NCBI GenBank assembly: GCA_937995985.1
Contig: CALKIR010000056.1
Coordinates: 1-64,000, forward strand
Source: an uncultured Alcaligenaceae bacterium
GTDB lineage: Bacteria > Pseudomonadota > Gammaproteobacteria > Burkholderiales > Burkholderiaceae_B
Length of the DNA stretch: 64,000 nucleotides
Reading direction: 5' to 3'
Below the pieces are notes generated by a model. It saw only the letters and a program-made list of their open reading frames with translations. It made no database searches and was not told the DNA's origin. Both the position numbers and the translations under genes were made by a program. Positions 1 through 9,010 of this stretch are shown one piece after another. Numbering within the stretch: the first letter of the stretch is position 1; the number at the start of each line of letters is the position of its first letter.

Positions 1-82
1 AGTTCCCAACTATTTTGTCCGTCTACAGCTAATGCATGATTCATGCTACGAATGGTAAAGTTGCACCGTCTAGCAGCACAAT

Positions 83-1261
83 CTATCTATTTTTTCCTAC
101 TACACCAGTTAGTCTGGTAGCAATGAGCTTTTTAAATGGTGTGATTAAGTTGGCTGCTTGGAGCAAGGCCTGTCTGGGCAAACGTGCTTTGTCATTGGTA
201 TACAGGGCAACAATAAAATTAGTGGCTGCAAATAAGGGCAGTGTGCTGAGGCGGTGTTCACGGGTATAGGCGCGTAAGAGATGAGGAGCACTATAGTCGT
301 GGCCATTACGGTAGGCTTGGATGACGCGATGAGCGAGATGTTTGACACTGAGCAGCCCGAGGTTAAAGCCGTGTGCTGTAACGGGGTGCATACCAACAGC
401 GGCATCGCCGATGAGGGCAAAACGTTGCGCATGAAAGCGTGAAGCATAGGTGCCGACTAGGGGATAAACAGTACGTGGGCTGATGCATCGCATTGCTCCG
501 AGACGGTATTCATAGCGTGCACTGATATTTTGGTTAAAGGCCTCGTCTTCTAAGGCATTGAGTTGTTGCATTTCATGATGGGGGAGGGTCAGTACGACTG
601 AAGAGCGGTTGCCATTTAAGGGCAATAAGGCGCGGGTTTGTCCGTAGCCAAACCATTCCCAAGCAATATGATGATGGGGCTGGGTGTGCTCGGCTCTAAA
701 GACCATCATGCTTTTGCCGTAGTCAATCATGGGTGAGGGGATGCCTAGGGCACGGCGTGTTTGAGAAAAGCGGCTGTCAGCGGCAACAAGAAGTCGGCTT
801 TGAATGCGCTCTCCTCCTTTTAGGGTCACGGTGGCGTGTTGGGTGGATGTGGTGGTGGCGGTGATATGAGCTTCTGTGCGGAGTTGAACGCGGGGGTGCG
901 TGGCAATTTGTAAATAGCCCGCTTTGCGAATGAGGTGGTTCGGGACAAACCAGCCAAGTTGGGTTTGTCCTCCTAAGGATGCGTCGATAAACATACCTTG
1001 GGTAAGGGAGCCATCCATTACTTGGGCATGACGTAAGTTAGAGATTTCCTCTGTTGGAATGTGCGCCCATAGGCCCCATTTTTGGAGTAGACGGCGCGAT
1101 TCGTGGGTGAGTGCAATTTCTCGTCCATCAAAGGTAGGGTGTTGTAATTGTTCGAGAGGTTGGCGTTCGAGTAGGGTGACTTGTAATCCAGCTTCAGCTA
1201 AGGCATAGGCCAGACAAAGGCCAGTTGGGCCCGCACCAATAATTGTAACGTCGGTATTCAT
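83..1261 (-). CDS. ubiM: UbiM-type FAD-dependent ubiquinone biosynthesis hydroxylase
   Basis: This 392-residue flavoprotein belongs to the UbiH/UbiF/UbiM/COQ6 family, which hydroxylates the aromatic ring of ubiquinone precursors using FAD, NAD(P)H and O2. The N-terminus carries the dinucleotide-binding motif GAGPTG (about residues 9-14). The second FAD motif, GDAAVGMHPVTAHGFNLGL (about 283-301), has the MHPVTAHGFN form that I associate with UbiM rather than the HPLAGQGLN form of UbiH/UbiF. Members of the UbiM branch can hydroxylate more than one ring position. It stands alone, with a terminator-like hairpin between it and the upstream nitroreductase gene. A second family member at 44718 has the UbiH-type motif. 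The subfamily call rests on motif memory. Confidence 0.85.
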   Translation of the reverse strand: MNTDVTIIGAGPTGLCLAYALAEAGLQVTLLERQPLEQLQHPTFDGREIALTHESRRLLQKWGLWAHIPTEEISNLRHAQVMDGSLTQGMFIDASLGGQTQLGWFVPNHLIRKAGYLQIATHPRVQLRTEAHITATTTSTQHATVTLKGGERIQSRLLVAADSRFSQTRRALGIPSPMIDYGKSMMVFRAEHTQPHHHIAWEWFGYGQTRALLPLNGNRSSVVLTLPHHEMQQLNALEDEAFNQNISARYEYRLGAMRCISPRTVYPLVGTYASRFHAQRFALIGDAAVGMHPVTAHGFNLGLLSVKHLAHRVIQAYRNGHDYSAPHLLRAYTREHRLSTLPLFAATNFIVALYTNDKARLPRQALLQAANLITPFKKLIATRLTGVVGKNR

Positions 1262-1354
1262 GGTGAGTGTGTAGTTGGGTTGAAAATAATAAGAAGGCAG
1301 CTTGGTATTGTAGTGAGAATTTGGAGCTGCGGTTTTGATTTATCTTAATATAAA

Positions 1355-1395
1355 AACGGGCTTACCTCTTAGTTTAACAAGGAGGCAAGCCCGTT
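1355..1395 (-). terminator. Rho-independent terminator after the nitroreductase gene
   Basis: A long hairpin has arms 1355-1370 and 1379-1395, roughly 15 pairs with one mismatch and one wobble, and an 8-base loop. Read on the minus strand it is followed by a short U-rich tail (complement of the A run at 1352-1356). It lies 70 bp beyond the nitroreductase stop and separates that gene from ubiM. Confidence 0.65.
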
Positions 1396-1463
1396 GAGCG
1401 TATAGCCTGAGTGAGGCCATAGGCGCTTTGGCTTAGGATGGAGTATTGCAGGATGCAGAAGAA

Positions 1464-2063
1464 TTAGCCAAAGACTTTGACGCGCTCTTCGTCTGCAATA
1501 AAGGTTTTGTCCATTGGCTCACCTTCAATAGAGCCAAAGGGCATTTGGGCGCGAAGCTTCCATTGGGTGGGGAGGCCCCATTGAGTGCGAATGGCTTCAT
1601 CAGCAAAAGGAATATAGTGCTGTAAGCTGGCACCAATGCCTGCATCTGCTAAAGCGGTCCAAACAGCAAATTGAGCCATGCCATTGGCATGTTCAGACCA
1701 GATGGGGAAGTTGTCCGCATAGAGGGGGTAGCGTTCCTGTAAGTCGCGAACAGGATCCATATCTTCATAAAAAAGAATGGTGCCCACACCGGCAGCAAAG
1801 CTGCGGAGTTTTTCTTCGGTGGCGGCAAAATTATCCGCTGGGACCATCTCGCGAAGGTGATCTTCGATGAGTTTCCAGAGGGTGACACTTTCCTCGCCAA
1901 AGAGGATCACTGCACGAGAGCTTTGGGAGTGAAAAGCAGAAGGAGTGTGACGCATGGTTTCGGTCACCAAAGCTTGAATGTCCTGGTGGCTCTGGTTGAT
2001 TTGTTTGCCTAAAGCATATTGGCTGCGTCTTTTTTTAAGTGCAGTAAGAAAGTGACTGGTCAT
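1464..2063 (-). CDS. Nitroreductase family protein
   Basis: The 199-residue product looks like the small FMN-dependent nitroreductase family, in the subgroup related to fungal Hbn1/Frm2 and bacterial YfhC-like proteins. These are NAD(P)H-dependent oxidoreductases of broad substrate range. Supporting features are the N-terminal RRSQYALGK segment, the TPSAFHSQSSRAVILFGE segment that shapes the FMN pocket, and the C-terminal GIGASLQHY and PFGSIEGEP segments typical of this subgroup. No signal peptide or membrane segment is visible, so it should be cytoplasmic. The physiological substrate cannot be told from sequence. It is preceded by the pirin gene on the same strand with a 65-bp gap. Confidence 0.8.
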   Translation of the reverse strand: MTSHFLTALKKRRSQYALGKQINQSHQDIQALVTETMRHTPSAFHSQSSRAVILFGEESVTLWKLIEDHLREMVPADNFAATEEKLRSFAAGVGTILFYEDMDPVRDLQERYPLYADNFPIWSEHANGMAQFAVWTALADAGIGASLQHYIPFADEAIRTQWGLPTQWKLRAQMPFGSIEGEPMDKTFIADEERVKVFG

Positions 2064-2128
2064 AATATGTACTACCTATAATGTTAAATATGAAAAATTG
2101 CTAAATAGTTAGCATGCATGTGATTTAT

Positions 2129-2860
2129 TTATGTGAGCGGAGGGGTGTGGTGCACCAGTGCAGGTGTGTCCACCAAAACAATTTCAGCCGGTGTTAAGGC
2201 CTGTATTTGAATGGTGGTTTCATCAGTGATGGCGGCCCCGTCACGGGGGTGGAGGGGGATTCCGTTTAAGGTGATACGGCCTGCTGCCAGTACCAGATAA
2301 CCATGGCGCTCAGGATGGTCAAAGTGATAGGCAATGCGTTGCCCTGCGCTGAGGGTGGCTCCCAAGACCCGTGAGGGGCTGCGAATGGGTAGGGCGTTGG
2401 TATCAGTATCATAGCCACTGGCTAGGACAGTGAATTGCCCTGTGCGTTCGTGTTTGGGAAAGCGGCGGGTGCCCCAAGAGGGCGGTTGATTGAGGGTATC
2501 GGGCAGTATCCATATTTGAAAGAGTTGGGTGGCCTCGTTTTCATGGTTATATTCAGAGTGGATGATGCCAGAACCCGCGCTCATCACTTGGACATCACCG
2601 GCAGCGGTACGACCCTGGTTGCCTAGGCTATCACGGTGGCTGATGGCCCCTTTTTGGACATAGGTGATAATTTCCATATTGTCATGGGGGTGGGGGGTGA
2701 AGCCTTGGTGAGGTTGGATGATGTCATCATTCCAGACACGTAAGGCCCCCCAATGGTGGCGGGTCGGATCTGTATAACGGCCAAATGAGAAATGGTGGCG
2801 TGCATGCAGCCAACTGTTTTTGGTCTCGCCTAATTGATCAAAGGGTCTACGCTGTATCAT
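2129..2860 (-). CDS. Pirin family protein (bicupin, YhhW-like)
   Basis: The 243-residue protein is a two-cupin pirin. The N-terminal cupin carries the metal-binding residues in HPHDNMEI (about residues 57-64) and SAGSGIIHSEYN (about 94-105), the His-His...His-Glu set that binds iron in characterised pirins. Bacterial YhhW-type pirins show quercetin 2,3-dioxygenase activity in vitro, but the natural role is usually unknown. The C-terminal cupin is degenerate, as is usual in the family. The gene is divergent from a LysR gene across 127 bp, an arrangement that suggests, but does not prove, control by that regulator. Confidence 0.88.
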   Translation of the reverse strand: MIQRRPFDQLGETKNSWLHARHHFSFGRYTDPTRHHWGALRVWNDDIIQPHQGFTPHPHDNMEIITYVQKGAISHRDSLGNQGRTAAGDVQVMSAGSGIIHSEYNHENEATQLFQIWILPDTLNQPPSWGTRRFPKHERTGQFTVLASGYDTDTNALPIRSPSRVLGATLSAGQRIAYHFDHPERHGYLVLAAGRITLNGIPLHPRDGAAITDETTIQIQALTPAEIVLVDTPALVHHTPPLT

Positions 2861-2987
2861 GATGGGTCCCTATGGGTCGTGTTTATAGAGGGTGTAATTA
2901 AGTGTATGGGGTAGGCTGTAATTTGAGAAGATAAAAAAAGGAATACTACCCTTTCAATTTATTAATGACTATTTGGTGAGTACGCAT

Positions 2988-3938
2988 ATGAAGAAACTCC
3001 CGGATTTTGAAGCGTGGGCAATTTTTGCAACGGTGGCCAATGAGGGCTCGTTTGCGCGGGCTGCGCAGCGTCTCGGGGTGTCTCAGGCTACGGTATCTAA
3101 AGCCATTGCTCGTTTAGAGGAGCGTAGTGAGAGCACTCTATTTCATCGCACCTCACGGCAGATGACATTGACCAATACAGGTGAGGCGGTCTTGGAGCAG
3201 GCGCAGGCGTTATTCGATCAGGGGGTAGAAATAGAGTCCGAGATTGCTGAGCAGGTGGGGCAGTTATCGGGGGTGGTGCGGGTGTCTGCACCAATGTCTT
3301 TCGGTATTTCTTGTTTGGCACCGTTATTGCCTCCATTTATGGAGCAGCATCCCGAAGTGGAGTTAAATATTCATTTTGATGATAGTTTCGTGGATATCGT
3401 GGCTGAGCGCTTTGATTTAGCATTGCGTATCAGTAGGTTGGAGGATTCTACTTTATTGGCGCGGCATTGCTGTGAGATTCGTACGGTATTAGTGGCTGCG
3501 CCCAGTTATGTTGCTCGGTTTGGGCCGTTAGAGCATCCCAAAGATCTGTTGCAGCATCGGATTTTATTGTATGTGTATCATCGGCGGGGGATGCAGTGGC
3601 ATTTTATGCATCGGGATAAAGGGCGTTATGTGCAAGCATTGCCTGAGCCGGTTATGCGGGTCAATAACGCCAATGGGATGTTGCCTGTATTGCGTGCTGG
3701 ATTGGGGCTGACCATGCTGCCAGAGTTTTTGGTGGCTGATGATTTGCGTTCGGGGACGTTGGTGCCGCTGTTGTCTGATTGGCAGACAGAGCCTGCTGAT
3801 TTATATATTGTGATGCCTCCTGGGCGGCGTCGGCCGGCCCGAGTCAATGCTTTGATTGAATATTTAGTAGCAGAGTTACGGCAGCAACCGTGGAAGCGGT
3901 GTATCATAAAGACTGATGACTATGGAGGACACCTATGA
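2988..3938 (+). CDS. LysR-family transcriptional regulator, overlaps acnA
   Basis: This is a LysR-type regulator of about 316 residues. The N-terminal winged helix-turn-helix is clear (ATVANEGSFARAAQRLGVSQ, then ATVSKAIARLEE), followed by a LysR substrate-binding domain with the VRVSAPMSFGISCLAPLL strand of the CrgA/TrpI-like subgroup. I chose the ATG at 2988; in-frame TTG 2973 and GTG 2976 are possible but have no better ribosome site. Its end overlaps the acnA start by 4 bases (ATGA), so the two are translationally coupled. That suggests a role tied to aconitase or the TCA cycle. The divergent pirin gene is another possible target. The effector is unknown. Confidence 0.88.
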   Translation: MKKLPDFEAWAIFATVANEGSFARAAQRLGVSQATVSKAIARLEERSESTLFHRTSRQMTLTNTGEAVLEQAQALFDQGVEIESEIAEQVGQLSGVVRVSAPMSFGISCLAPLLPPFMEQHPEVELNIHFDDSFVDIVAERFDLALRISRLEDSTLLARHCCEIRTVLVAAPSYVARFGPLEHPKDLLQHRILLYVYHRRGMQWHFMHRDKGRYVQALPEPVMRVNNANGMLPVLRAGLGLTMLPEFLVADDLRSGTLVPLLSDWQTEPADLYIVMPPGRRRPARVNALIEYLVAELRQQPWKRCIIKTDDYGGHL

Positions 3939-6688
3939 CACACCCAAACAGTTTTAATGCTCGTCAAGAGCTTCAGGTAGGGGATAAGCGTTACGAGATT
4001 TATAGCCTAGAGGCGGTTCATGATGCGCACCATGATGTGCACTCGTTGCCTTATGGTCTTAAAGTCTTATTAGAGAATTTATTGCGTACCGAAGACGGGG
4101 TGAATGTTACCGCGGAGGATATTCGTTTTTTAGCAGGCTGGGAGCCCCGTTCGCAGCAGAGTTATGAAATTGCTTTTAGTCCTGCACGTGTATTATTACA
4201 AGACTTTACAGGGGTGCCTGCCGTCGTTGATCTCGCTGCCATGCGCGAGGCAATGGCTGCTTTGAATGGCGATCCCCAGCGTATTAATCCTTTAGTGCCT
4301 TCTGAGCTGGTTATTGACCACTCAGTAATTGTTGAGGATTTTGCTCATAATGAATCCTTTATGCGCAACGTAGAGATTGAGTATCGCCGCAATATCGAGC
4401 GTTATGAGTTTTTGCGCTGGGGGCAGGATGCATTTGATAATTTCAAGGTAGTGCCGCCAGGGACAGGGATTGTCCACCAAGTCAACTTGGAGCATTTGGC
4501 ACGTGTGGTGTTTACCCGTGAAGAAGGGGACAAGGTTCTGGCTTATCCGGATACCTGTGTGGGGACCGATTCCCATACTCCAATGATTAATGGGCTTGGG
4601 GTGTTGGCATGGGGGGTAGGCGGCATTGAGGCTGAGGCCGCAATGTTAGGCCAGCCAGTGTCGATGTTGGTGCCTCGAGTGGTAGGGTTTAAGTTAACAG
4701 GCAAGTTGCCCGAAGGAGTAACGGCTACTGATTTGGTGCTCACCATTACTGAAAAAATGCGCAAGCATGGCGTAGTGGGCAAGTTTGTAGAGTTTTATGG
4801 TCCGGGCGTAAGCGAGGTACCTTTGGCCAACCGCGCAACCATCGGCAATATGAGCCCTGAGTACGGGTCCACGGTTTCTATTTTCCCTATTGATGACGAG
4901 ACATTGCGTTATATGCGCTTAACTGGGCGCAGCGAGGAGCAGATAGCTTTGGTCGAGGCTTATGCCAAGGCGCAAGGGCTTTGGCATGATCCCAATCATG
5001 AGCCGCGCTATTCAGAGCATTTAGAGCTTGACCTGTCGAGTGTGGTGCCTTCTATTGCAGGGCCTAAGCGTCCTCAAGACCGGGTAGTGTTGAGTTCAGC
5101 ACGTTCGGCATTTCGTAAAGAGTTGGCTTTATTGCAAAAAACCGAGTTGGCAGAGGAGCATGAGGATTTGGCGGAGCAAAGCTTTCCTGCTTCTGACGCC
5201 CCTTCGGGCTCACGCCCTGAAATTCCTTCCGCTCAGGCTCAGGTGACCTTTGCAGATGGCAGTCAGCATGAGTTAGACCATGGATTAATTGCTATAGCAG
5301 CTATTACCTCGTGTACCAATACGTCTAATCCCAGCGTCATGTTGGCGGCTGCCTTGTTGGCTAAAAATGCCGTTGAAAAAGGGCTGCAGCGCAAGCCTTG
5401 GGTTAAGACCAGCTTGGCACCGGGCTCTCGTGTGGTAACCGATTACTATGAAAAGGCAGGTCTTACCCCCTATTTAGATGCTCTGGGCTTTAATTTAGTA
5501 GGGTATGGGTGTACCACGTGTATTGGTAATTCCGGCCCATTAATTCCTGAAGTCAGTCAGGCTATTCGTGACCATGATTTGACTGCAGTATCGGTATTAT
5601 CTGGAAACCGAAACTTTGAGGGGCGAATTCACCCTGAAGTCAAGATGAATTACTTGATGTCGCCGCCTTTGGTGGTTGCGTATGCTTTAGCAGGCAGTAT
5701 GAATGTCAATTTGCTAGAGGATCCGCTTGGTACAGACAAAGAGGGCCAGCCGGTTTATCTTAAGGACATTTGGCCAAGCACGCAGCAAATCGAAGAGGCC
5801 ATGGCACAAACCATTACTGCCAAGATGTACGCAGAGGGCTATGCCAATGTTTTTGAGGGAGATGAGCGCTGGAAGAGTCTGCCCACTCCTAAGAGTACGC
5901 AATTTGAGTGGGATGAGGAGTCTACTTATGTGCGCAATCCTCCCTACTTTGAAGGAATGACGCGTGAGCCCAGCCCTGTGACTGATATTATTGGGGCACG
6001 GGTATTGGCCAAATTGGGCGACTCGGTGACTACGGACCATATTAGCCCTGCTGGGGCAATTGTGCCTAATACGCCAGCGGCTAATTATTTAGTTGAGCAT
6101 GGGGTTCAGCCCATTGATTTTAACTCTTATGGTTCACGCCGTGGTAATCATGAGGTAATGATTCGCGGAACTTTTGCCAATGTGCGCTTGCGCAACCAGC
6201 TGGCTCCTGGTACCGAGGGAGGGTATACCCGTGACTTTACTCAGCCTGAGGGACCAGTGACCACTATCTATGATGCATCGCGTAACTACCTCAAAAATAA
6301 TATTCCCTTAGTTGTCTTAGCGGGAGCAGAATACGGTTCTGGTTCTTCACGAGATTGGGCAGCCAAGGGCACCTTATTGCTTGGGGTGCGTGCTGTGATT
6401 GCTCAGTCTTATGAGCGCATTCACCGTTCTAATTTGATTGGAATGGGTGTGTTGCCACTACAGTTCCCCGAGGGCCAGGATGCGGATAGTCTGGGTCTGA
6501 TTGGCGATGAGGTGTTCTCTATTGAGGGTATTACGGCCTTAAATGAGGGGCGTATTCCTCAGACTGTGCGGGTGACAGCAGGAGCGGTCAGTTTTGACGC
6601 AGTGGTTCGTATCGATACTCCTACCGAGGCAGATTATTATCGCCATGGAGGGATTATGCAGTATGTGATCCGCCATTTACTCAAATAA
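3935..6688 (+). CDS. acnA: Aconitate hydratase A
   Basis: The 917-residue enzyme interconverts citrate and isocitrate through cis-aconitate in the TCA cycle, using a [4Fe-4S] cluster. The three cluster cysteines are visible: Cys460 in the SCTNTS motif and Cys526 and Cys529 in GYGCTTCIGNSGP. The C-terminal swivel domain has the substrate-binding GSGSSRDWAAKG segment. Length and domain order match the bacterial AcnA/IRP1 type (about 890-920 residues), not AcnB. AcnA-type enzymes often lose the cluster under oxidative stress and may then bind RNA; that is family knowledge, not seen here. A strong terminator follows at 6727. Confidence 0.97.
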   Translation: MTHPNSFNARQELQVGDKRYEIYSLEAVHDAHHDVHSLPYGLKVLLENLLRTEDGVNVTAEDIRFLAGWEPRSQQSYEIAFSPARVLLQDFTGVPAVVDLAAMREAMAALNGDPQRINPLVPSELVIDHSVIVEDFAHNESFMRNVEIEYRRNIERYEFLRWGQDAFDNFKVVPPGTGIVHQVNLEHLARVVFTREEGDKVLAYPDTCVGTDSHTPMINGLGVLAWGVGGIEAEAAMLGQPVSMLVPRVVGFKLTGKLPEGVTATDLVLTITEKMRKHGVVGKFVEFYGPGVSEVPLANRATIGNMSPEYGSTVSIFPIDDETLRYMRLTGRSEEQIALVEAYAKAQGLWHDPNHEPRYSEHLELDLSSVVPSIAGPKRPQDRVVLSSARSAFRKELALLQKTELAEEHEDLAEQSFPASDAPSGSRPEIPSAQAQVTFADGSQHELDHGLIAIAAITSCTNTSNPSVMLAAALLAKNAVEKGLQRKPWVKTSLAPGSRVVTDYYEKAGLTPYLDALGFNLVGYGCTTCIGNSGPLIPEVSQAIRDHDLTAVSVLSGNRNFEGRIHPEVKMNYLMSPPLVVAYALAGSMNVNLLEDPLGTDKEGQPVYLKDIWPSTQQIEEAMAQTITAKMYAEGYANVFEGDERWKSLPTPKSTQFEWDEESTYVRNPPYFEGMTREPSPVTDIIGARVLAKLGDSVTTDHISPAGAIVPNTPAANYLVEHGVQPIDFNSYGSRRGNHEVMIRGTFANVRLRNQLAPGTEGGYTRDFTQPEGPVTTIYDASRNYLKNNIPLVVLAGAEYGSGSSRDWAAKGTLLLGVRAVIAQSYERIHRSNLIGMGVLPLQFPEGQDADSLGLIGDEVFSIEGITALNEGRIPQTVRVTAGAVSFDAVVRIDTPTEADYYRHGGIMQYVIRHLLK

Positions 6689-6726
6689 TTATTGCTCTGA
6701 GTTCGTGATTGCTACGGATGCAGTAG

Positions 6727-6753
6727 GCCACCTCTTCGGAGGTGGCTTTTTTT
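6727..6753 (+). terminator. Rho-independent terminator after acnA
   Basis: A perfect 8-bp stem (6727-6734 with 6739-6746) closed by a TTCG tetraloop is followed by seven or more T residues. It lies 38 bp after the acnA stop and is the clearest terminator in the window. Confidence 0.95.
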
Positions 6754-6880
6754 GCCGATGCGTAATAAATCTCTGTGCCTGTGTTTGTTTTACTGCGGTT
6801 CTTAGGCTACATTTATTTCTATTTACGAGTGCAGGGATGTCCTGTGCGTATCGTTATTGGTTTAACAAGAGGTTAAAAAA

Positions 6881-7705
6881 ATGAGTGTTCACAAGCGTCT
6901 AAAGCGACGTACGGTGCCTGAGTTAAGGGCTTATAAGGGTGAAAAGAAAATTGTCGCCTTGACGGCTTATACCGCACCTTTTGCCCGTTTGCTGGATGGG
7001 GCCGTAGATATGATTTTGGTAGGGGATTCCACTGCCATGGTGGGTTATGCCATGGACGATACGTTGAGTATTACTGTGGAGCAAATGACTGCCCACGGGC
7101 AAGCAGTGGTGCGTGCGACACAACAAGCATGTGTGGTGATCGATATGCCTTTTGGCAGCTTTCAAGAGTCACCTCAGCAGGCGTTTCGTAATGCAGCTTA
7201 TATGCTGGCTCATAGTGGAGCGGCTGCAGTGAAACTAGAAGGGGGAGCAGCTTTGGCAGAGACCACGCGTTTTTTGGTGGAGCGTGGGGTGCCTGTATTG
7301 GCCCATGTGGGGCTGATGCCGCAGTATGTTAATACAATGGGGGGCTTTAAGGCCCAAGGAATGAGTGATGAGGCGGCAGCGCTAATTGAGCGTGATGCGT
7401 TGGCGCACCAAGAGGCGGGTGCTTTTGCAGTGGTGCTCGAAGGGGTGGCTGAGCCCTTGGGGCGGCGTCTGACTCAAACACTGAGTATTCCCACTATTGG
7501 CATTGGCGCATCGCCTGCTTGTGATGGGCAAATTTTAGTCACCGAGGATATTTTGGGCTTGAGTGGGCCACGCATTCCGCGTTTTGCCCAACAGTTTGCT
7601 GATGTGGGCGCTGTTATTGAGCAGGCCGTACAGCAGTATGCCGATGAGGTACGTGCTGGGACCTTCCCCACTTTAGATCATTGTTTTGGGGTGAAGCGCT
7701 CCTAA
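6881..7705 (+). CDS. panB: 3-methyl-2-oxobutanoate hydroxymethyltransferase
   Basis: PanB (274 residues) transfers a hydroxymethyl group from 5,10-methylene-tetrahydrofolate to alpha-ketoisovalerate, giving ketopantoate, the first committed step of pantothenate synthesis. Diagnostic segments are LTAYTAPFARLLDGAVDMILVGDS (first half of the barrel; the Asp of VGDS binds Mg), VIDMPFGS, VKLEGG with the catalytic-site Glu, and GIGASPACDGQILV near the C-terminus. A Shine-Dalgarno-like AGAGG lies about 10 bases upstream of the ATG. It is not next to panC or panD here. The downstream rmuC starts 15 bp after its stop, so the two are probably cotranscribed. Confidence 0.96.
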   Translation: MSVHKRLKRRTVPELRAYKGEKKIVALTAYTAPFARLLDGAVDMILVGDSTAMVGYAMDDTLSITVEQMTAHGQAVVRATQQACVVIDMPFGSFQESPQQAFRNAAYMLAHSGAAAVKLEGGAALAETTRFLVERGVPVLAHVGLMPQYVNTMGGFKAQGMSDEAAALIERDALAHQEAGAFAVVLEGVAEPLGRRLTQTLSIPTIGIGASPACDGQILVTEDILGLSGPRIPRFAQQFADVGAVIEQAVQQYADEVRAGTFPTLDHCFGVKRS

Positions 7706-7720
7706 TTAAAGGGCTAAGAT

Positions 7721-9010
7721 ATGGGGAATGCGGGGCTGTTATGGGCTTTGGGGGGCGCCCTCATGGTGCTGGCTTGGATATGGGTCGGCGTGCGGTTAGC
7801 GCGCCGGACACAGCAGTGGATGGTTTTACAAGCCCGCTATGAGTATTTGCAGCAGCAACAGATTCAAGAGAAGGCGCAAGCCCAAGCCTTGGCTGAGGAA
7901 AATGAATTATTAACAGATCAGGTTGCAGAATTAGAGCGTGAGTTAATACGCCTGCAAAGCATTCAGCAGACACAGCATTTCAACCAACAAGGGCAAAAAA
8001 GTTTGGATGAGGTATTGCGTCCCTTACAAGAGCAGATAGAGCGGTTTCAGCAACGTTTGAATCAGGTGCATAGTGAGTCGGTTCGAGGACAAGCCGAATT
8101 AGGGGCAGAGCTGCGCCGGGTGATGGAGATCGGGCTGCAGATGAGCCAAGAGGCTGAGCAACTCAGCCAGGCATTAAAAGGTGATAATAAACGTATGGGG
8201 ACCTGGGGGGAGTTATTACTTGCTCAGACCCTAGAGGCAATGGGGCTGGTAGCAGGACAGCATTATGTGGCTCAGCCTCGCTACAGAACTGCTCAAGGGC
8301 AATTATATATTCCTGATTTTGTGGTCCATTTACCCAATGACACACATATTATCTTAGATAGCAAAGCTGCTTTGGTCGATTATGATCGCGCGTTACGCGC
8401 TGAATCAAAGGAAGAGCAGACGCAGGCATTGAATAATCTGGTAAAAGCCTTTGAGCGTCATGTGGATGATTTAGCGAAAAAAAATTATGCTGCTTTAGAG
8501 CAGTTAAATAGTGCCGATTTTGTTTTAATGTTTGTGCCCATTGAGCCGGCTTATTTGGCTGCTTTGTCGCATCGGCCGCAATTATTTGAGTATGGATTAC
8601 GTAAAAATGTGATTATCACATCGCATACGAGCTTGGTGCCTATTTTGCGTACGGTCGCTCAGGTGTGGCGTTTGGCTGAGTCCCATAAACATGCTCATGC
8701 TTTGGCTCAGCAGGCTGGGGCTATTTTTGATCAGCTAAATCTATTGGCTGAGCGTTTGCGGCGATTAGGGGAGGGCATTCATCAGCTCACACAGCACTAT
8801 AATCAGAGCGTAATTGCCCTAACTGGGCAGCAGGGGGTGTATGCCAAATTAGAGCGCTTTGAGCAATTGGCTCCCAACCAGGCTCAGTCGCGTCCTGAGG
8901 TACAGACGGTGCATCCTCAAATAGAGCAGCACCGCTTAGAGACCTATCTGCACTCTGCATCGCAGCGGGATGGACAGCCTCAGCGTGCAGAAGAAGGGGG
9001 GGCTGATTAG
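7721..9010 (+). CDS. rmuC: DNA recombination protein RmuC
   Basis: The 429-residue protein has one N-terminal membrane anchor (about residues 5-24), a long glutamine-rich coiled coil (about 30-150) and then the RmuC nuclease-like domain. That domain contains MGTWGELLLAQTLEAMGL, the PDFVVHLP strand with the acidic residue, and the DSKAALVDYDRAL segment typical of the PD-(D/E)xK-like fold. RmuC limits DNA inversions at short inverted repeats; the exact biochemical activity is not settled. The last four bases overlap the end of the convergent GGDEF/EAL gene. Confidence 0.93.
   Translation: MGNAGLLWALGGALMVLAWIWVGVRLARRTQQWMVLQARYEYLQQQQIQEKAQAQALAEENELLTDQVAELERELIRLQSIQQTQHFNQQGQKSLDEVLRPLQEQIERFQQRLNQVHSESVRGQAELGAELRRVMEIGLQMSQEAEQLSQALKGDNKRMGTWGELLLAQTLEAMGLVAGQHYVAQPRYRTAQGQLYIPDFVVHLPNDTHIILDSKAALVDYDRALRAESKEEQTQALNNLVKAFERHVDDLAKKNYAALEQLNSADFVLMFVPIEPAYLAALSHRPQLFEYGLRKNVIITSHTSLVPILRTVAQVWRLAESHKHAHALAQQAGAIFDQLNLLAERLRRLGEGIHQLTQHYNQSVIALTGQQGVYAKLERFEQLAPNQAQSRPEVQTVHPQIEQHRLETYLHSASQRDGQPQRAEEGGAD

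Noticed and set aside
1..82. Possible gene end at the left edge
   Set aside because: No frame with gene-like content could be recognised in 82 bases and no terminator is visible.
5714..6040. Open frame of 108 codons on the minus strand inside acnA
   Set aside because: It is antisense to a strongly conserved aconitase region, has no family likeness or ribosome site, and reflects codon bias of the true gene. Similar antisense frames in many other genes were left out for the same reason.
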